Below, in pieces: positions 34,374 through 43,854 of a stretch of DNA of 64,000 nt. The DNA is from Planctomycetota bacterium (GTDB lineage Bacteria > Planctomycetota > Phycisphaerae > UBA1845 > PWPN01). Every line of letters starts with the position of its first letter. Within the stretch, counting starts at the first letter, position 1. The DNA lies in the NCBI GenBank assembly GCA_029550525.1, contig JAKPHF010000004.1, positions 62,001-126,000 on the forward strand, read 5' to 3'. The position numbers and the translations under genes are program-made. A model generated the notes under the pieces. The model worked only from the letters and a program-made list of their open reading frames with translations. It was not told where the DNA came from and did not search any database.

Positions 34374-36800
34374 ATGACCATGGCATCTCTTGTCACGCTG
34401 CTGTCCATGTCCGCCACCGTGGGTCTGCAGCCACCGGTCCGGTTCACGTCGGCCCGCCCCATCTGGCCCGAGGGCCGCGAAAAAGAGATCAACGTGTTCG
34501 TCGGGTTCCGGGCAGTGATCGATGCCCCCCAAGAGGCACGGACGATCCTACGCCTGACCGGATCGAGCATCTATCGCGTGACGGTCAACGGCGAGTTCCT
34601 GGGACACGGGCCGGCCCGCGGTCCGCACGGGTTTTTCCGCATTGATGAGCTCGACCTCACGCCTGCCCTTCGCGCGGGTCGGAATGTCGTAGCTATCGAG
34701 GTCGCCGGCTACAACACCAACAGTTTCTACCTGCTCGATCAACCCTCTTTCTTACAGGCAGAAATCATCGCGGACGAGAAGGTGCTGGCTGCCACGGGCG
34801 CTGGCGACCCGAGCGACGGCATCGCCGATTTCGAAGCGTTCATTCTGCCCGAGCGGGTACAGAAAGTGGCTCGGTACAGCTTCCAACGGCCGGCCAGCGA
34901 AGTCTACCGGCTCCAGCCGGGGTATACCCGCTGGAAAACCGACCCGGCGGCACGCATCGATGCCGTGGCCTGCGCGATCCTGCCGACCGGGCAGTACCTG
35001 CCCCGTCGCGTGCCCTACTCGACGTTCAACTGCCGCCCGGTCGTGTGGGACGTCGGCTGCGGCACGATCAAGACCGGCGTTGAGCCCGCCAACCTGTATC
35101 GCGACCGGTCGCTCGTCAATATCGGACCGCAGCTCAAGGGATACCCGGAATCCGAGCTTGATACCGTGCCGTCCGTCGAACTGCAGAAGACGGTCAGCGA
35201 GCCGGGGCCAGTCATCGATCAGCCCTTCGACGGCACGCAGCCGGTCCGCCTGAACGCCAACACCTATCGCCTCCTCGATTTCGGCACGAACCTCACCGGC
35301 TTTATCGGAATGAGCATTGCCTGCCAAGAGAAGACCCGGCTGTTCCTCGCCTTCGACGAGATCCTCAGCAACGGCGACGTAAACTTCACCCGCCTGCAGT
35401 GCGTCAATGTGATTCTGCTCGAACTCGAACCCGGCGAATACGCGTTCGAATCATTCGAGCCGTACACGCTGCGTTACCTCAAGCCGATCGTTCTCGAAGG
35501 GGCCTGCACGCTGAGCAACATCTACCTTCGCGAGTTCGTCAACCCCGACGTGCACCGCGCTCACTTCGCCGCCAGCGATGTGCGACTCAACAAGCTGTTT
35601 GAGGCCGGCCGCGAGACCTTCCGCCAGAACGCGACCGACATCTTCATGGATTGCCCGTCACGGGAGCGGGCCGGCTGGCTGTGTGACAGCTATTTCACCA
35701 GTCGCGTCGCCCTCGACTTCATGGGCAACACCGTCATCGAGAAGAACTTTCTCGAGAACTTCCTGCTGCCGCCGGGCTTCGCCAAGCTGCCCGAAGGCAT
35801 GCTGCCCATGTGCTACCCGGCCGACCATTACGACGGCGTGTTCATCCCCAACTGGTCCATGTGGTTCGTGGTGGAATTGGAGGAATATCTTGCCCGCAGC
35901 GGTGACCGGACCATGGTGGATGCCCTCCGGCCGCGCGTCCTGCGACTGCTGGAGTTCTTCAAGCAGTTCGAGAACACCGACGGCCTGCTCGTCAACCTGC
36001 CAAGTTGGGTGTTCGTCGAGTGGTCGGCAGCCAACAACTTCGTCCGGCCGTTGAACTACCCGAGCAACATGCTCTACTCCGGAATGCTGGCCGCCGCAGG
36101 TCGGATATATGGCATACCGGAGCTGATCCGCAAAGCCGAGGCCGTGCGGGACACGATCCGTCAGCAGTCCTTCGACGGCGAGTTTTTCGTGGATAACGCC
36201 GAAATCAAGGACGGCAAGGTCGTGCCCACCCGCAACCGAACCGAGACCTGCCAGTACTACGCGTTCTTTTTCGACGTGGCTACGCCCGAGATGCACGGCG
36301 AGCTGTTCCGCCGGCTGATCGAGGACTTCGGCCCCGATCGCAAAGAGACGAAGAAGTTCCCGGAGATCCATCCGGCCAACTCGTTCATCGGCAACGTGCT
36401 GCGGATGGAGATCCTGTCGCGTCACGGGCGCGGCCAGCAGATCCTGAACGAATCCATCGACTATCTGCTGTACATGGCCGACCGCACGGGCACGCTGTGG
36501 GAGAACGTGGATCCGGGCGCCAGTTGCAACCACGGCTTCGCTTCGCACATCGTGCACACGCTCTACCGCGACATCGCCGGGCTCTATCGCGTGGATGCGA
36601 TCGGCCGGCGGATTGAACTGCGGTTCTGCGACGTGACCGGCCTCAATTGGTGCGAGGGGAGTGTGCCCGTCCGGGACGGCATGGTCTCGCTGCGATGGTG
36701 GAAGGAAGGCGATCGGACCCTCTACCGTCTCGACGCGCCCGCCGGCTACACCGTGACCGTCCAGAACCTGACCGGCCGCGAGCTCGTCCGCAAGCCGTGA
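34374..36800 (+). CDS. GH78-type alpha-L-rhamnosidase
   Basis: An 808-residue protein. Residues 40-180 form the rhamnosidase N-terminal beta domains (LRLTGSSIYRVTVNGEFLGHGPARG, VIEVAGYNTNSFYL). The alpha/alpha barrel begins near 400; DIFMDCPSRERAGWLCDSY at about 422-440 matches the GH78 signature DxPxRxERxGWxGD, carrying the likely general acid. GTLWENVDPGASCNHGFASHI and the C-terminal beta domain (VRDGMVSLRWWKEGDRTLYRLDAPAGYTVTV) complete the family plan. ATG at 34374 is preceded by AGGAGGAGG. No strong signal peptide is visible (the N-terminus is only mildly hydrophobic), so location is uncertain. Releases terminal L-rhamnose from glycans. Confidence 0.85.
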   Translation: MTMASLVTLLSMSATVGLQPPVRFTSARPIWPEGREKEINVFVGFRAVIDAPQEARTILRLTGSSIYRVTVNGEFLGHGPARGPHGFFRIDELDLTPALRAGRNVVAIEVAGYNTNSFYLLDQPSFLQAEIIADEKVLAATGAGDPSDGIADFEAFILPERVQKVARYSFQRPASEVYRLQPGYTRWKTDPAARIDAVACAILPTGQYLPRRVPYSTFNCRPVVWDVGCGTIKTGVEPANLYRDRSLVNIGPQLKGYPESELDTVPSVELQKTVSEPGPVIDQPFDGTQPVRLNANTYRLLDFGTNLTGFIGMSIACQEKTRLFLAFDEILSNGDVNFTRLQCVNVILLELEPGEYAFESFEPYTLRYLKPIVLEGACTLSNIYLREFVNPDVHRAHFAASDVRLNKLFEAGRETFRQNATDIFMDCPSRERAGWLCDSYFTSRVALDFMGNTVIEKNFLENFLLPPGFAKLPEGMLPMCYPADHYDGVFIPNWSMWFVVELEEYLARSGDRTMVDALRPRVLRLLEFFKQFENTDGLLVNLPSWVFVEWSAANNFVRPLNYPSNMLYSGMLAAAGRIYGIPELIRKAEAVRDTIRQQSFDGEFFVDNAEIKDGKVVPTRNRTETCQYYAFFFDVATPEMHGELFRRLIEDFGPDRKETKKFPEIHPANSFIGNVLRMEILSRHGRGQQILNESIDYLLYMADRTGTLWENVDPGASCNHGFASHIVHTLYRDIAGLYRVDAIGRRIELRFCDVTGLNWCEGSVPVRDGMVSLRWWKEGDRTLYRLDAPAGYTVTVQNLTGRELVRKP

Positions 36801-36943
36801 GCTGACGTCGGCTGGGAGGAGATGCGGACGCCGGGCCATGGCGATGCACGCTGCACCGGGCTGCTGATCAGCAAGAGGCGGTGGTGGCCGCCCGTCGCCG
36901 TGTCACCGCGCCGCCACGTCGCCGCGTCGTTGTTCCCCCGCGC
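36801..36943. other. intergenic stretch with octamer array
   Basis: Holds the octamer array at 36893-36930 (variants of CGTCGCCG) like that at 1195-1275. Otherwise I see nothing. Confidence 0.45.
36893..36930. repeat. octamer array (CGTCGCCG type)
   Basis: CCCGTCGCCG, TGTCACCG, CGCCGCCA, CGTCGCCG, CGTCGTTG: period 8. Confidence 0.5.
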
Positions 36944-36972
36944 TTGACAACGGCGACCGGGTAACCGACAAT
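36944..36972 (+). promoter_or_regulatory. promoter of tRNA-Gln
   Basis: TTGACA (36944-36949), 17-base spacer, GACAAT (36967-36972). The start point would be near 36979, just before the hairpin at 36981. Confidence 0.6.
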
Positions 36973-36980
36973 ACGCGTGT

Positions 36981-37011
36981 CCGGCGGCCCTCTCGGCCGT
37001 CGGCCTTTTTT
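36981..37011 (+). terminator. terminator-like hairpin between promoter and tRNA-Gln
   Basis: Nine-base stem CCGGCGGCC/GGCCGTCGG (one G-T pair) with loop CTCTC, followed by CC and TTTTTT. It has full rho-independent form yet sits upstream of the tRNA and immediately downstream of the promoter. Confidence 0.55.
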
Positions 37012-37083
37012 GGGCCGTGGTGCAATTGGTAGCACACCTGACTCTGGATCAGGATGTTCTAGGTTCGAGTCCTAGCGGCCCAG
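37011..37083 (+). tRNA. tRNA-Gln (anticodon CUG)
   Basis: Acceptor TGGGCCG (37011-37017) pairs with CGGCCCA, discriminator G. Anticodon stem CCTGA/TCAGG encloses CTCTGGA with anticodon CTG. D-arm contains AATTGGTA; T-loop is GGTTCGAGTCC. The 3' CCA is not encoded. The first base of the acceptor is also the last T of the upstream T-run. Confidence 0.95.
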
Positions 37084-37178
37084 TTCACAACCCCCTCAGT
37101 TACAGAAGCTTACGATCTGACCAGATTTGACCCCGTAGTGGTTCTGCGCGGCTTCGGATCGCCGGTCTGTGCGGTTCC

Positions 37179-37214
37179 GGCTCATAGCACAAAGCTCACA
37201 GCTCATAGCTGACT
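37179..37214. repeat. heptamer array (AGCTCAT type)
   Basis: AGCTCAT, AGCACAA, AGCTCAC, AGCTCAT, AGCTGAC: period 7. It abuts a copy of the 19-base palindrome. Confidence 0.65.
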
Positions 37215-37217
37215 GGA

Positions 37218-37236
37218 GGCGGGCAAGATGCCCGCC
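37218..37236. repeat. 19-base palindrome GGCGGGCAAGATGCCCGCC
   Basis: Perfect 8-bp arms around AGA. Copies also at 44699-44717, 59175-59193 and, degenerate, 12969-12987. It lies 14 bases past the stop of the giant TPR gene. Confidence 0.6.
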
Positions 37237-37250
37237 CCCGTCCGCTATTG

Positions 37251-40200
37251 TCACTGTTGCGTCGCCGGAGCCTCGGGCAGTTCCGCCTTGAGATCCAGCC
37301 CCAACTCCTTGCCCAGGGCGACCACCTTGGCCAGCAAGCCGTCACCGTCGCTGCGAGCCATGGTCAGCAGGTCATGCGCGCGGCGGCAGTCCAGCTTGGC
37401 CTCGCTCAGGTCCTGATCGGCGGCGGCGTTCTGCCCCCGCTGACGGGATTGCAGGCTGCGCTTGTGCAGGCCGAAGGCCGCGTGGTAGTGCACGGACGCC
37501 ATCTGAACCAAGTCCTGGGCCGAGGCAGCGTTGAGGGCGGCGCGGATGGCGCTGATCCCGCGATCGTATTCACCGCTCAGCACGAGACTCCAGCCCAGCG
37601 TGTCCAGCATATTGGTATGATTCGGAACCAGCCTGGCCGCCTCTTCCGCATAGGGCAGACCCGCGGCCGGTTGCTGGAGATCCTCAACCAGCAGATACGC
37701 CAAGTTGTTCAGCGCGATCGCCCGCGCGCCGCTCTGGGGCGGAGCGATCTCGAGCAATTCTTCGTACGCCTTGCGGGCGGACTCGAACTGCTTGAGCTTG
37801 TGGTACGTGGTGGCCAGGTTCTGCAGCAGGTCCAGCCGTAGCGGCACACTCGCGGCGTCGCCCGTGGACAGCTTGGCGAGAACGTCCGTGGCCTGCGAGA
37901 CGAATGCCTCATCGTCACCGGTCAGCAGCGGGCTGTAACTGGCGGCCACCGTAGCCAACGCATTGTCCGGATGCTTCGCCGCCTGCTCGCGCAGGAACTC
38001 AGCTACCGTCTGCGCCCCCCCCCACCGCGGAATTTCCCGGATAATTACAAGTACCTGCGGCCCCAGGTCGCCGACGTTGGCCAGCATCTTGGCGTATTCT
38101 TCGGCGGCCTTGGTCCGGGCTACGCTGTCGCCCCGGGCCAGATAAGCGGTGACCACGCGAGCCAGCACCAGCGGGTTGCTGCGACTCTGCTCGGGCAACT
38201 GGGTCGCCACATACTTCAGCATCTCGTCGTACCGTTTGAACCGCAGGTAGGCTTGAAGCAGTGCGTCAACCGCCTTGGGATCGAACTGCGCGTTCTGTGC
38301 CGTTTCGACGGCCCTCTGAATGGCCCGGACCTGATCGCCCCGGGCGGCCGCCACCTCGGCCAGGAGGCTCGTCCATTGCGGCGATTTGGGGTCGGCCTGG
38401 TAGTTCGGCATCACCAGGGCCTCCGCCTCGTCGTAGCGCTTATTGGCCATGTAGACGCCGTAGAGTTCCATCGCCGCCGTCATCGCACCCCGGCTCTCAC
38501 CCAGGATGGAGTTCAACTCGCCGATCGCCTGGTCCGTCTGGCCGGTGATCTGCAGGCAGCGTGCCAGCAGGATGCGATGGCCGTAGTCGAAGTCCGAGGG
38601 GGCCAGGGCCTTGGCTTCCCGCAGATCGCTAATGGCCATCTCCCATTCGCCGCGGCGATAGTTGATGCTGCCCCGTCGATACAGCCCGATCGCTTTGTCC
38701 TGGCCGGACGTGGCGTTGATGTACTGCGTAATGCTGTCGATGGCGCTGGTCTCGCGCCCCAGCATGGTCGCGTACTCGCTCATCGCCAACAGCCCGAAGG
38801 GATCCTTGAACTCGGCGCGGTATTGCTCGATTTCCTTCTGGATCTCGGCCGAGCGTTTGAAATCCCGCGTGGCCAGCAACTGCTGAATCAGTGTTTGCCG
38901 GACCTGCATTTCCACCACGGCATCCTTCTTCGCGTGGGCGGCCGCGATGGCCTTGCGAAGCCACTCCTCACGTTTGGTGTAATCGCCCTTTCGCAGGAAG
39001 TGATTGGCGATGTCCACCAGCAGTTCCGGCTTCTGCGAGATCGCCGCCACCCGCGTGAACGCCTGCTCGACCTCCTCCGGCGAGGGCGCGCCGGGCACCC
39101 TGTTGGCCGCGAGAGTCTCCATGTGCGCCGCCAGCAGAAGCTCAGCGGTGGCCTGAAGATCCTTTTCGTCGGGGCCGATGCTCTCCAGAGTCTTGCGGAT
39201 CGCGGCTTCGGCCGCCTTGTAGTCAGGCGGGTTCAACGAGCGAAGGAATCTGGCGTAATCCTGGAGGAAGTTCAGGTTCTTGGGCTGTAGCCGGTGGCAC
39301 GCCTCCAGGACTTCCCGCGCCTTGTCCACCTGGTTCGTCCGGACATAGAGCTGAGCCAGCATGGCCAGATTGCCCCAGTCGTCCGGCTTGCTCTTGCGAA
39401 TCTCCTCACGGCGGGCGATGCCCTTGACAGGATCCGCCTCGTCCTGGGCGAGTTGCTCCTGAGCCCGCGTCCAATCATTGGAGAAGTTGAGCTGCCGACA
39501 CAGCTCCAGGTACTGCTTCTTGGCCTCGGCGTCCCCGCGGTCATTGGCGAGGAACGCCAGAAGGTAGGCCGCCATGCCGTTGAGCCGGTTCAGCCGCAGC
39601 GCTTCCTCCAACGCCTTTTGGGCTTCGTCGTTTCGCTTCTGGGCCAGCAGCGTCCGCCCCAGCCAGGTGTAACCGTTGGAATGCACCGGGAACACGCGAA
39701 GCGCTTCGCGGAACTCTCGTTCCGCCGCGGCGAAATCCTGCTGGGCGAAGTACAACTGGCCCTGGTAATAGTGCCCGTCAGACCGGTCGAGATTCAGCTC
39801 TTTGGCCCGCGTGATCATCTGTTGGGCCAATGCATAATCCGGCTTGACGATCTCTTTGCCCTCGCTGTCCTTGATCGAGCTGATAGAAGCCCTGAAGAGC
39901 ATCTCGACCACCACCGGATCGTCCTTCTTCAACTCATAGGCGGCCTTGAGCTGAGGAATCGCTTCCTGCTGCCGACCCGGCGTGGAGACGTAAAGCCGGT
40001 ACAGTTCCACTGCGGCCATGAACGGGTCCGGGTTCGACTTCACCAATTCCTCTGTCTTGGCGAGTTTCTCCTCCGGGCTCGTGGAAGGATCAGCCATCAC
40101 GCCGAGCAAGGCGATTTTGTTCTTGGTCAGCTGCAGCTTATTGCGATCCGCCTCCTTCTCAGCCTCGGCGAGCTTGCGGTCGATTTCCGCGTTGGCTTTG

Positions 40201-42413
40201 GCCAACAGTCCGACCACTTCCTCTCGCTCGGACGCATCGGAGACCAGCGTGGAGAGCAGCGCACGCAAGGCTCGCTCGTTGGCCGGCTCGATTTCGAGGA
40301 TCTTGCGGAGCTTCTGCTGAGCCTGGGCCACCAGGGCCGGCTCCGGCTGCTCCGGATCGTTCGCCCTTGCCAGCAGGAGCGAGGCCTCCAGCAGATCGTT
40401 CTCCGTGCTGGAACGGCTGCTCCCGAGCATCTGCTGGATGCGCTCCAGTTCCTTCCAGTTCTTCTGACGCTCGTAGACTCGGGCCAGTGCCATCAGTGCG
40501 CCGGTGGGAGGCGCCGTCTCGCTGGCCTGGCTGATGGTGAGCGCACGCTTGGCGGCCTCTTCGGCCTGTGCATCGTTGTCCGGCAGAGCAGACAGAGCCT
40601 GGGCCAACATGCCCCACGCCAGCCCCAGGTTCGGCACGGCGGTGGTCACTTCCTTCAGCGCATCCACCGCCGGTCCCGGCTCGCCGATCTGCAGACAGAG
40701 CTGGGCCAGGTACATCTTGCTCTGGACCCACAGCTCGTATGGCGGACTGATGTGGGGTTGCAGTTCGCGGAAGGCCTGGATCGCCTCCACGGGCTTGCCC
40801 TGGAACATCAAGAGGCGGGCCTTCATGAACAAAGCCACCGGATCCGTTTGGCCCCTGCGAGCCTCAGCCGCGTAGTCGAGCCGGATCCTCTCCATTTGCT
40901 CGAGCACCGGCTTGATTTCCTGCTCGGCGGCGGCCCGGCTTCCGGCCAAGTCAATCAGGCGCTCGGCGTAGATGCTGGTCGCCCGGAACAACTGATAGCG
41001 AAGTTCCCCCAAGAGGCTCTTGTCTCGCCACTGTGAGACACCGCCTCCGATTCCTCGCTTGATACGCTCCTCCAGGACTTGGGCGGCCTTTTGCGTGCTC
41101 TCGGCCAGGGCGGTCTCGTTGCGGGCGGCAAAAGCGTCATCCGCCTGGCGCACGTAGAAGCGATGCAGTTCCAGGTACGGAATGAAGCTGTCCGGATCCG
41201 CCTGGATCGCTTTCTTGTACCACTCGCACGCCTCGACCCAGTAATCGTGCTCTTTCTGCTTCTGCTCGACCGGGTCACCGGTCTGCGTGGGCGTGCTGCG
41301 GACATAATTGCCCATCAGCACGAGCGATTCCACGTCGTTCTTGGACAGTTCGAGGGCTTCTTCGATAGACTCTTTCGCCAACTGGGAATGAGTGTCGATG
41401 CGCTGGCGCACCTCCTCCAATTGAGCGGGTGTAGCCCTCGCCTTGGCTTTCTGCTTGAGTTCGGAATCGGCCGCTTCTCGCAGCGCCAGGTGGAACTGAG
41501 CTCGCTTGCGCCAGGCAGTCGCCACGACAGCACGCTGTTCTTCGCCCAAATTCTTGACCGCCTCGATGAGCCGATCGTACACCTCGCAGGCGAACTTGAC
41601 CGCTTCGCCTCGGTTTCGCTCCATCGCTGCCGCTTCTTCACTGCGGCCTTGACGACGAGCCTCGGCGATGCGCCTCTCCAACAACCGCAGCGGATAAAGG
41701 GCCAGGCTCTCGGCAAACTTGGGATTGGTGCGATCCGCTTCGAAAGCTTTCTCGAGGAGCTTGCCGCCCTTTTCCATCTCCTCGATCGTGGTATTCGGAG
41801 CCTCCACCATGCAACGACCGAGGGCGTTGATGCCCACAACGTTGTCTGGATCAAAATCCGCAGCGACGAGCTGTTCCGCCTGCTCGCGCAACTGGTTCCA
41901 CGCGTCGCGGCCGTAAATCTCGGCCCACTGCAGGTGAAGCTCCACCAGCTTCTGTTGGGCCTCTATATTCTTGGGATTATTGCGCAGGACGATCCGCCAG
42001 CACTCCGCGGCCATCTCCGGCGTACCGGCGGACATCGCGACATCGCCCGCCTTGATCAGGTACTTGCTGGCGGCGGCGGCGTCTGAACCGCCCAAGGCGC
42101 GGCCGTAGGCTTTTTGAAAGTACTTTTGTGCGGCCTCGTAGCAGTCCTGCAGCGAGGTCTGCAGCGTCTTGCGCTGCGCCCGCAGCGCATCCTTTTCCTG
42201 TTCCGTCTTGGCCTCCGCGAGTTTCGTGTCAATCTCGCGGATTTGCGTGCGGATCTGTTCGGCCTCGGCCAGCTTCTTCTCGCCGGCCTCCGCCACCGGC
42301 TTGGGATCCCGACCCGGCAGGCTGTAGACCAGCAGAACGCCGGCACCTGCGATGAGCAGCATGCCCGCGATGGTCAGACCTACTACCAGCTTCTTGTTCA
42401 GTCGTTGTGCCAT
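37251..42413 (-). CDS. giant TPR-repeat protein anchored in the inner membrane
   Basis: A 1720-residue protein. One transmembrane helix (KLVVGLTIAGMLLIAGAGVLLVYSL, about residues 7-31) anchors an Ala/Glu-rich body made of many tetratricopeptide-like helical pairs, for example AAAKYLIKAGDVAMSAG, ELNLDRSDGHYYQGQLYFAQQDFAAAEREFREAL and VHSNGYTWLGRTLLAQKRNDEAQKALEEAL. This is a protein-protein interaction scaffold. It is 120 bases downstream of the EpsI-like gene and shares its strand, so it probably works in export or assembly of exopolysaccharide or exosortase substrates. No other domain is recognised. Confidence 0.86.
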   Translation of the reverse strand: MAQRLNKKLVVGLTIAGMLLIAGAGVLLVYSLPGRDPKPVAEAGEKKLAEAEQIRTQIREIDTKLAEAKTEQEKDALRAQRKTLQTSLQDCYEAAQKYFQKAYGRALGGSDAAAASKYLIKAGDVAMSAGTPEMAAECWRIVLRNNPKNIEAQQKLVELHLQWAEIYGRDAWNQLREQAEQLVAADFDPDNVVGINALGRCMVEAPNTTIEEMEKGGKLLEKAFEADRTNPKFAESLALYPLRLLERRIAEARRQGRSEEAAAMERNRGEAVKFACEVYDRLIEAVKNLGEEQRAVVATAWRKRAQFHLALREAADSELKQKAKARATPAQLEEVRQRIDTHSQLAKESIEEALELSKNDVESLVLMGNYVRSTPTQTGDPVEQKQKEHDYWVEACEWYKKAIQADPDSFIPYLELHRFYVRQADDAFAARNETALAESTQKAAQVLEERIKRGIGGGVSQWRDKSLLGELRYQLFRATSIYAERLIDLAGSRAAAEQEIKPVLEQMERIRLDYAAEARRGQTDPVALFMKARLLMFQGKPVEAIQAFRELQPHISPPYELWVQSKMYLAQLCLQIGEPGPAVDALKEVTTAVPNLGLAWGMLAQALSALPDNDAQAEEAAKRALTISQASETAPPTGALMALARVYERQKNWKELERIQQMLGSSRSSTENDLLEASLLLARANDPEQPEPALVAQAQQKLRKILEIEPANERALRALLSTLVSDASEREEVVGLLAKANAEIDRKLAEAEKEADRNKLQLTKNKIALLGVMADPSTSPEEKLAKTEELVKSNPDPFMAAVELYRLYVSTPGRQQEAIPQLKAAYELKKDDPVVVEMLFRASISSIKDSEGKEIVKPDYALAQQMITRAKELNLDRSDGHYYQGQLYFAQQDFAAAEREFREALRVFPVHSNGYTWLGRTLLAQKRNDEAQKALEEALRLNRLNGMAAYLLAFLANDRGDAEAKKQYLELCRQLNFSNDWTRAQEQLAQDEADPVKGIARREEIRKSKPDDWGNLAMLAQLYVRTNQVDKAREVLEACHRLQPKNLNFLQDYARFLRSLNPPDYKAAEAAIRKTLESIGPDEKDLQATAELLLAAHMETLAANRVPGAPSPEEVEQAFTRVAAISQKPELLVDIANHFLRKGDYTKREEWLRKAIAAAHAKKDAVVEMQVRQTLIQQLLATRDFKRSAEIQKEIEQYRAEFKDPFGLLAMSEYATMLGRETSAIDSITQYINATSGQDKAIGLYRRGSINYRRGEWEMAISDLREAKALAPSDFDYGHRILLARCLQITGQTDQAIGELNSILGESRGAMTAAMELYGVYMANKRYDEAEALVMPNYQADPKSPQWTSLLAEVAAARGDQVRAIQRAVETAQNAQFDPKAVDALLQAYLRFKRYDEMLKYVATQLPEQSRSNPLVLARVVTAYLARGDSVARTKAAEEYAKMLANVGDLGPQVLVIIREIPRWGGAQTVAEFLREQAAKHPDNALATVAASYSPLLTGDDEAFVSQATDVLAKLSTGDAASVPLRLDLLQNLATTYHKLKQFESARKAYEELLEIAPPQSGARAIALNNLAYLLVEDLQQPAAGLPYAEEAARLVPNHTNMLDTLGWSLVLSGEYDRGISAIRAALNAASAQDLVQMASVHYHAAFGLHKRSLQSRQRGQNAAADQDLSEAKLDCRRAHDLLTMARSDGDGLLAKVVALGKELGLDLKAELPEAPATQQ

Positions 42414-42533
42414 TGCAATGGTTCTCTCTACTCACAAACCCGCCCGCCGCCGGCCCGCGGTATTCTCCGTGCCTGCGGTGGAGTCGAAATCCTCCGGCGT
42501 CCGCCGGATGCGTGTCGTCGATGTGCGAAAACG

Positions 42534-43373
42534 TCACGGCGAATCGGCACGCCCGCTGGCGTCCGACGCGGCCTCGACCTGCTTCCAATCCGGCCAGTGA
42601 TCGTTCACCAAAACGGGGACGACCTTCCGAAGGAACCGGCCGGCCGCCTCGATGGCCTCCGCTCGTGTAGGCGAAGACTGAGGCGTGCCGAAGCTCAGTT
42701 CCAGCTTGCTGAAATACGCATGCGTGTCCGTCGGATTCATGAGGATCGTCCGGACCAAATGCCGATCCGCGGCAAACCGCCCATTGGTATGGAACGTGTA
42801 CAAAACGATCCGGCTTTCGCGCCCCAAAAAGGCCGACCGCTCGAACGTCAGCACCTTGAACGGGACATCCTGGCCAAGTTCCGGAATCGGGATGGTGATC
42901 AGTTCGTCGCCGGTTCCCTGGTAGCCGCCGCCTTGGTAGCACTCTTCCGGCACGTGCGGGACTTGGCCCGGATCGTCCGTGTAGTACGTGACGAACAAGT
43001 GCACGTAGCGGACCGGCGAGGTCTGGTCGACCGACGTGTCCTCCAGCGTCCACTGGATGTATTCGCGGGTGCCCAGGGCGTCGAGGATTTCGGGCTTGAT
43101 GTCCACCGCCCCGCCGGGAACGAGCACATACGGGGCCAGCTTGGCCTGGTCCAGGAATTTCAGCGGCTTGCGCGGCCAGACGGGAGCTTTGATCACTCTG
43201 AGGTTGGTCGCCTTGGCCAGGATCTGGAAACAGGCCGCGCAGGCGATCAACAGGATCAGGCAAGCCAGGAAGCCGCGATTGCGAAAAGCGCCTCGAATCG
43301 GGTCCAGCACCGGGCTGCCGGCGGCCGCCGCCGTCATCGGCATCGCGGGAGTCTGCGGGTGCTCGCTCGACAT
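42534..43373 (-). CDS. EpsI-like exosortase-associated membrane protein
   Basis: A 279-residue protein. One transmembrane segment near 35-55 (GFLACLILLIACAACFQIL) is followed by a periplasmic domain with YVHLFVTYYTDDPGQVPHVPEECYQGGGYQ-type sequence, where the GHxPxxCY-like core is the mark of the EpsI (DUF3485) family, and later LYTFHTNGRF. EpsI proteins are usually encoded with or fused to exosortases, which anchor PEP-CTERM proteins; here no exosortase is present within the window. ATG at 43373 is preceded by AAGGTGG. First gene of a unit with the giant TPR gene. Confidence 0.82.
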   Translation of the reverse strand: MSSEHPQTPAMPMTAAAAGSPVLDPIRGAFRNRGFLACLILLIACAACFQILAKATNLRVIKAPVWPRKPLKFLDQAKLAPYVLVPGGAVDIKPEILDALGTREYIQWTLEDTSVDQTSPVRYVHLFVTYYTDDPGQVPHVPEECYQGGGYQGTGDELITIPIPELGQDVPFKVLTFERSAFLGRESRIVLYTFHTNGRFAADRHLVRTILMNPTDTHAYFSKLELSFGTPQSSPTRAEAIEAAGRFLRKVVPVLVNDHWPDWKQVEAASDASGRADSP

Positions 43374-43444
43374 CAATACCACCTTCCCATTTGGCAGCCG
43401 GGTAGCGGAAACGCCTATGCCACGGGGACTTGCGATCGGGCGGT

Positions 43445-43474
43445 ACTATAAGCCCCGGCTCGGCGGGCGGTCAA
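43445..43474 (-). promoter_or_regulatory. promoter of the EpsI-TPR unit
   Basis: Reading leftwards: TTGACC (43474-43469), 18-base spacer, TATAGT (43450-43445). The leader would be about 64 bases. Confidence 0.57.
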
Positions 43475-43854
43475 CCGAGGGTGTCGGGCCGCCGCCCGGC
43501 CGACCTGCGTCCGAGTCCCGCCTCGTGCCGCTTCCAACGGCGCGCGTAACGCTATCATCGGTCGGTATTTAATCTGAGACCAGTTTTGACGGCTTTCCTC
43601 GGTCGCGGATCGTCCCGGCGTCGCCCTCCACCGGGCTGCCATGCAAGCTATACGACCTCACCGTGCCACAGAGGGGGATCGGTCTTCTGACCACGATCAG
43701 CGGCCCAGACCCCGGCGCAGACGCGGCGGCCCCAGCCCGGTACCAGCGTTTCCTACGGCCCCGTGCCGGAAAAGGTTCAGCGGGCGCAAATCCCGTCCGA
43801 TAAAGAGATGAGGCGGCGCTTCCGGTAGGACCGCCCAGGATATTCAGTCCCGCG
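43475..43854. other. gene-free stretch between divergent genes
   Basis: Contains GC-rich segments with a GCGGGCGCAAATCCCG hairpin near 43778 that superficially recalls one arm of a cyclic-di-GMP riboswitch, but the rest of the fold is not found. No gene seen. Confidence 0.4.

Noticed and set aside
43760..43830. A GCGGGCGCAAATCCCG hairpin and nearby GAAAAGG that recall a cyclic-di-GMP-I riboswitch
   Set aside because: The second helix, tetraloop-receptor contacts and the conserved 3' segment are not present; chance resemblance is more likely.
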